A stretch of 6,152 nt of DNA from Desulfobulbaceae bacterium (GTDB lineage Bacteria; Desulfobacterota; Desulfobulbia; Desulfobulbales; SURF-16). Where the stretch lies: positions 1 through 6,152 of the forward strand of contig JANTFJ010000165.1 in assembly GCA_024763495.1 (NCBI GenBank), given 5' to 3'. Position 1 is the stretch's first letter. Every line of letters begins with the position of its first letter. The notes below the pieces were generated by a model. It saw nothing but the letters and a program-made list of their open reading frames with translations. It made no database searches and had not been told where the DNA came from. A program made the translations under genes and the position numbers. Of the stretch, positions 5,175 to 6,152 are shown piece by piece.

Positions 5175-5505
5175 AATCCGAACGAATAAAGAAAAGATAA
5201 ACCAGAATCCCTATAGCGCCAACTCCAACTCCAGCTACGGGCAGCACCTTGTCCAGCTGCAGTTCACCATTGATAATCATGCCCTCGGCATATGGACTTC
5301 CGGAAAAAAGCCACAACCCGATACATAGGAAAAGAATAACCAGATTGTTAACTGCCTGTTTGTAGAGCCAGTAAAGAACAAGTATAATAAGGGGAACTAT
5401 GAACCAGGCGTTAGTCGCTAAGCCCTTGTAGTCGACTTCCCGAATCTGTTCAATTATATTGGTGCTATGGATAAAATCTATAATCGGTGCTAAGAAATCA
5501 GCCAT
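5173..5505 (-). CDS. Small membrane protein with three predicted helices, function unknown
   Basis: The protein has 110 residues and I do not recognise a named family. An amphipathic-looking N-terminus (1-30) is followed by three hydrophobic stretches: about 32-49 (AWFIVPLIILVLYWLYK), 53-70 (NNLVILFLCIGLWLFSGS) and 88-107 (LPVAGVGVGAIGILVYLFF). There is no cleavable signal peptide, so it should be an integral inner-membrane protein. The acidic loop between helices 2 and 3 (YAEGMIINGELQLD) has no recognisable motif. The start is well supported by AAGGAG eight bases upstream. It lies between a ThiC-family gene and the glycosylase gene on the same strand, but separated from the former by 174 bases of repeats. 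Compact proteins of this kind look familiar from Desulfobacterota; that is recollection and was not tested. Confidence 0.75.
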   Translation of the reverse strand: MADFLAPIIDFIHSTNIIEQIREVDYKGLATNAWFIVPLIILVLYWLYKQAVNNLVILFLCIGLWLFSGSPYAEGMIINGELQLDKVLPVAGVGVGAIGILVYLFFIRSD

Positions 5506-5513
5506 AATTACAA

Positions 5514-5519
5514 CTCCTT
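5514..5519 (-). promoter_or_regulatory. Ribosome binding site of the small membrane protein
   Basis: On the minus strand AAGGAG sits eight bases before the ATG at 5505. This is the only clear Shine-Dalgarno among the minus-strand genes in the window. Confidence 0.75.
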
Positions 5520-5555
5520 GCCAGAGGTTATAGCCTGTTACGTAATTATTTCATA

Positions 5556-5613
5556 GTAACCGTTCTCCAGGGAGCAAATTTTTGCAAAATTGAAGGCACT
5601 GGAGAACGCTTAC
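5556..5613. repeat. Family-2 palindromic repeat (58 bp)
   Basis: GTAACCGTTCTCCAG (5556-5570) and CTGGAGAACGCTTAC (5599-5613) are inverted repeats with 14 of 15 bases paired. Inside is a second small hairpin, GCAAA-TT-TTTGC (5573-5584). The right arm extended to 5593-5617 equals 2496-2520 at 24 of 25 positions on the opposite strand. It encodes nothing and lies between the ThiC-family gene and the membrane-protein gene. It could be a REP-like element or a MITE; it lacks a U-tract, so it is not a standard terminator. Confidence 0.75.
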
Positions 5614-5648
5614 AGACTGGAGTTATATCTAAACAAGTAGCCCAGCCC

Positions 5649-5683
5649 CGGTGAACGGTTATTTTTTTACGGTAAACGCTTAC
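5649..5683 (-). repeat. Pair of direct family-2 repeats overlapping the ThiC stop
   Basis: On the minus strand GTAAGCGTTTACCGT (5683-5669) and ATAACCGTTCACCG (5662-5649) are direct copies about 21 bases apart, joined by an A-rich spacer. The TAA stop of the ThiC-family gene (5682-5680) lies within the first copy, so the repeat forms the exact end of the coding sequence. Confidence 0.55.
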
Positions 5684-6152
5684 TGTTTTTCTGCCGTGGC
5701 CTTTTTGTAAACTTTGATAGCGCAGTAGGAGCCGCACATGCTGCAGGCATCACCGGTGTAGGAATTACCTTCTTCCCGGTACTGCCTGGCCTTGTCAGGG
5801 TCAAGGGATAAATCAATTTGTCCCTTCCAGTCCAGCTGGTTACGACATCCAGCCATGGCAATATCCTTATCTATGGCACCTGGTACCCCTTTGACGATAT
5901 CAGCGGCATGAGCGGCAATCCGGGAGGCGATAACCCCCTCCCGAACATCATGGGGATTGGGCAGTTTCAGATGTTCCGCCGGGGTAACATAGCAGAGATA
6001 ATCAGCCCCGGCCGCAGCGGCGATCGCCCCGCCGATGGCCCCGGTGATATGGTCGTAACCGGGAGCAATATCAGTGACCAGCGGCCCCAGGACATAAAAG
6101 GGCGCGCCATGACAGAGGCGTTTCTGCAGCAGCATATTGGCCTTGATCTGAT
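5680..6152 (-). CDS. thiC: ThiC-family radical SAM enzyme, C-terminal part (5' end outside window)
   Basis: About 156 C-terminal residues are visible; the true start lies beyond 6152. The sequence matches phosphomethylpyrimidine synthase, which converts aminoimidazole ribotide to HMP-phosphate in thiamine synthesis using S-adenosylmethionine and a [4Fe-4S] cluster. Visible signatures are LCHGAPFYVLGPLVTDIAPG (6114-6055), YDHITGAIGG, CYVTPAEHL and the C-terminal cluster motif CSMCGSYC (cysteines at 5745-5743, 5736-5734 and 5724-5722). The cluster spacing is C-x2-C-x3-C, one residue shorter than C-x2-C-x4-C of E. coli ThiC. The anaerobic benzimidazole synthase BzaF/BzaA/B is a close paralogue and cannot be excluded without the N-terminal half and neighbours. 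Any thiamine riboswitch would be upstream, outside the window. The TAA lies in a family-2 repeat. Confidence 0.88.
   Translation of the reverse strand, partial: QIKANMLLQKRLCHGAPFYVLGPLVTDIAPGYDHITGAIGGAIAAAAGADYLCYVTPAEHLKLPNPHDVREGVIASRIAAHAADIVKGVPGAIDKDIAMAGCRNQLDWKGQIDLSLDPDKARQYREEGNSYTGDACSMCGSYCAIKVYKKATAEKQ

Noticed and set aside
5546..5861. Two minus-strand frames at the ThiC end (5737-5546 and 5861-5667)
   Set aside because: They overlap the clear ThiC-family frame or the family-2 repeat and resemble no protein family.

Overview
The window looks like a chromosomal segment from a Gram-negative, probably anaerobic bacterium of moderate GC content. The gene set fits Desulfobacterota (the former Deltaproteobacteria): an NtrC-type sigma-54 response regulator, a PilZ c-di-GMP receptor, an Sfp-type phosphopantetheinyl transferase, a Crp/Fnr regulator, a MagIII/endonuclease III-like glycosylase, a small three-helix membrane protein and a ThiC-family enzyme. 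That placement is an inference from gene content, because no rRNA or other strong phylogenetic marker is present.

Layout. Positions 1-124 are leader sequence. A sigma-54 response regulator (+, 125-1516) follows, convergent with a single-domain PilZ protein (-, 1627-1992). Positions 1993-2937 hold no convincing gene. This stretch carries degenerate repeats and two adjacent palindromic MITE-like elements (2567-2705 and 2710-2866), separated by a CTAG tetramer and with the same tetramer at the far end of the second. Next come two closely coupled + strand genes, a phosphopantetheinyl transferase (2938-3696) and a Crp/Fnr regulator (3698-4378). They converge on a minus-strand row that reads, in transcription order, ThiC-family C-terminus (6152-5680, cut by the window), membrane protein (5505-5173) and glycosylase (5114-4446).

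The most notable non-coding signal is two families of short interspersed repeats. Family 1 is built on GAGGCTGTCCGAGAAT. It forms the ends of the first MITE-like element and occurs as solo ends just beyond the stop codons of pilZ and the Crp gene. Family 2 is built on GTAAcCGTTCtCC and occurs around 81-97, 2496-2520, 2917-2927, 5556-5613 and 5649-5683, where one copy contains the ThiC stop codon. The repeats look like remains of non-autonomous mobile elements or REP-like sequences.

No shared pathway links the genes. The regulators (sigma-54 activation, c-di-GMP, Crp/Fnr) suggest environmental control, but their targets are not visible. I found no CRISPR array, tRNA, rRNA, riboswitch or convincing new multi-gene system. 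The interest lies in variant active-site residues (GSFTDA in the sigma-54 activator, Glu for the lyase Lys and three cluster cysteines in the glycosylase) and in the repeat architecture.
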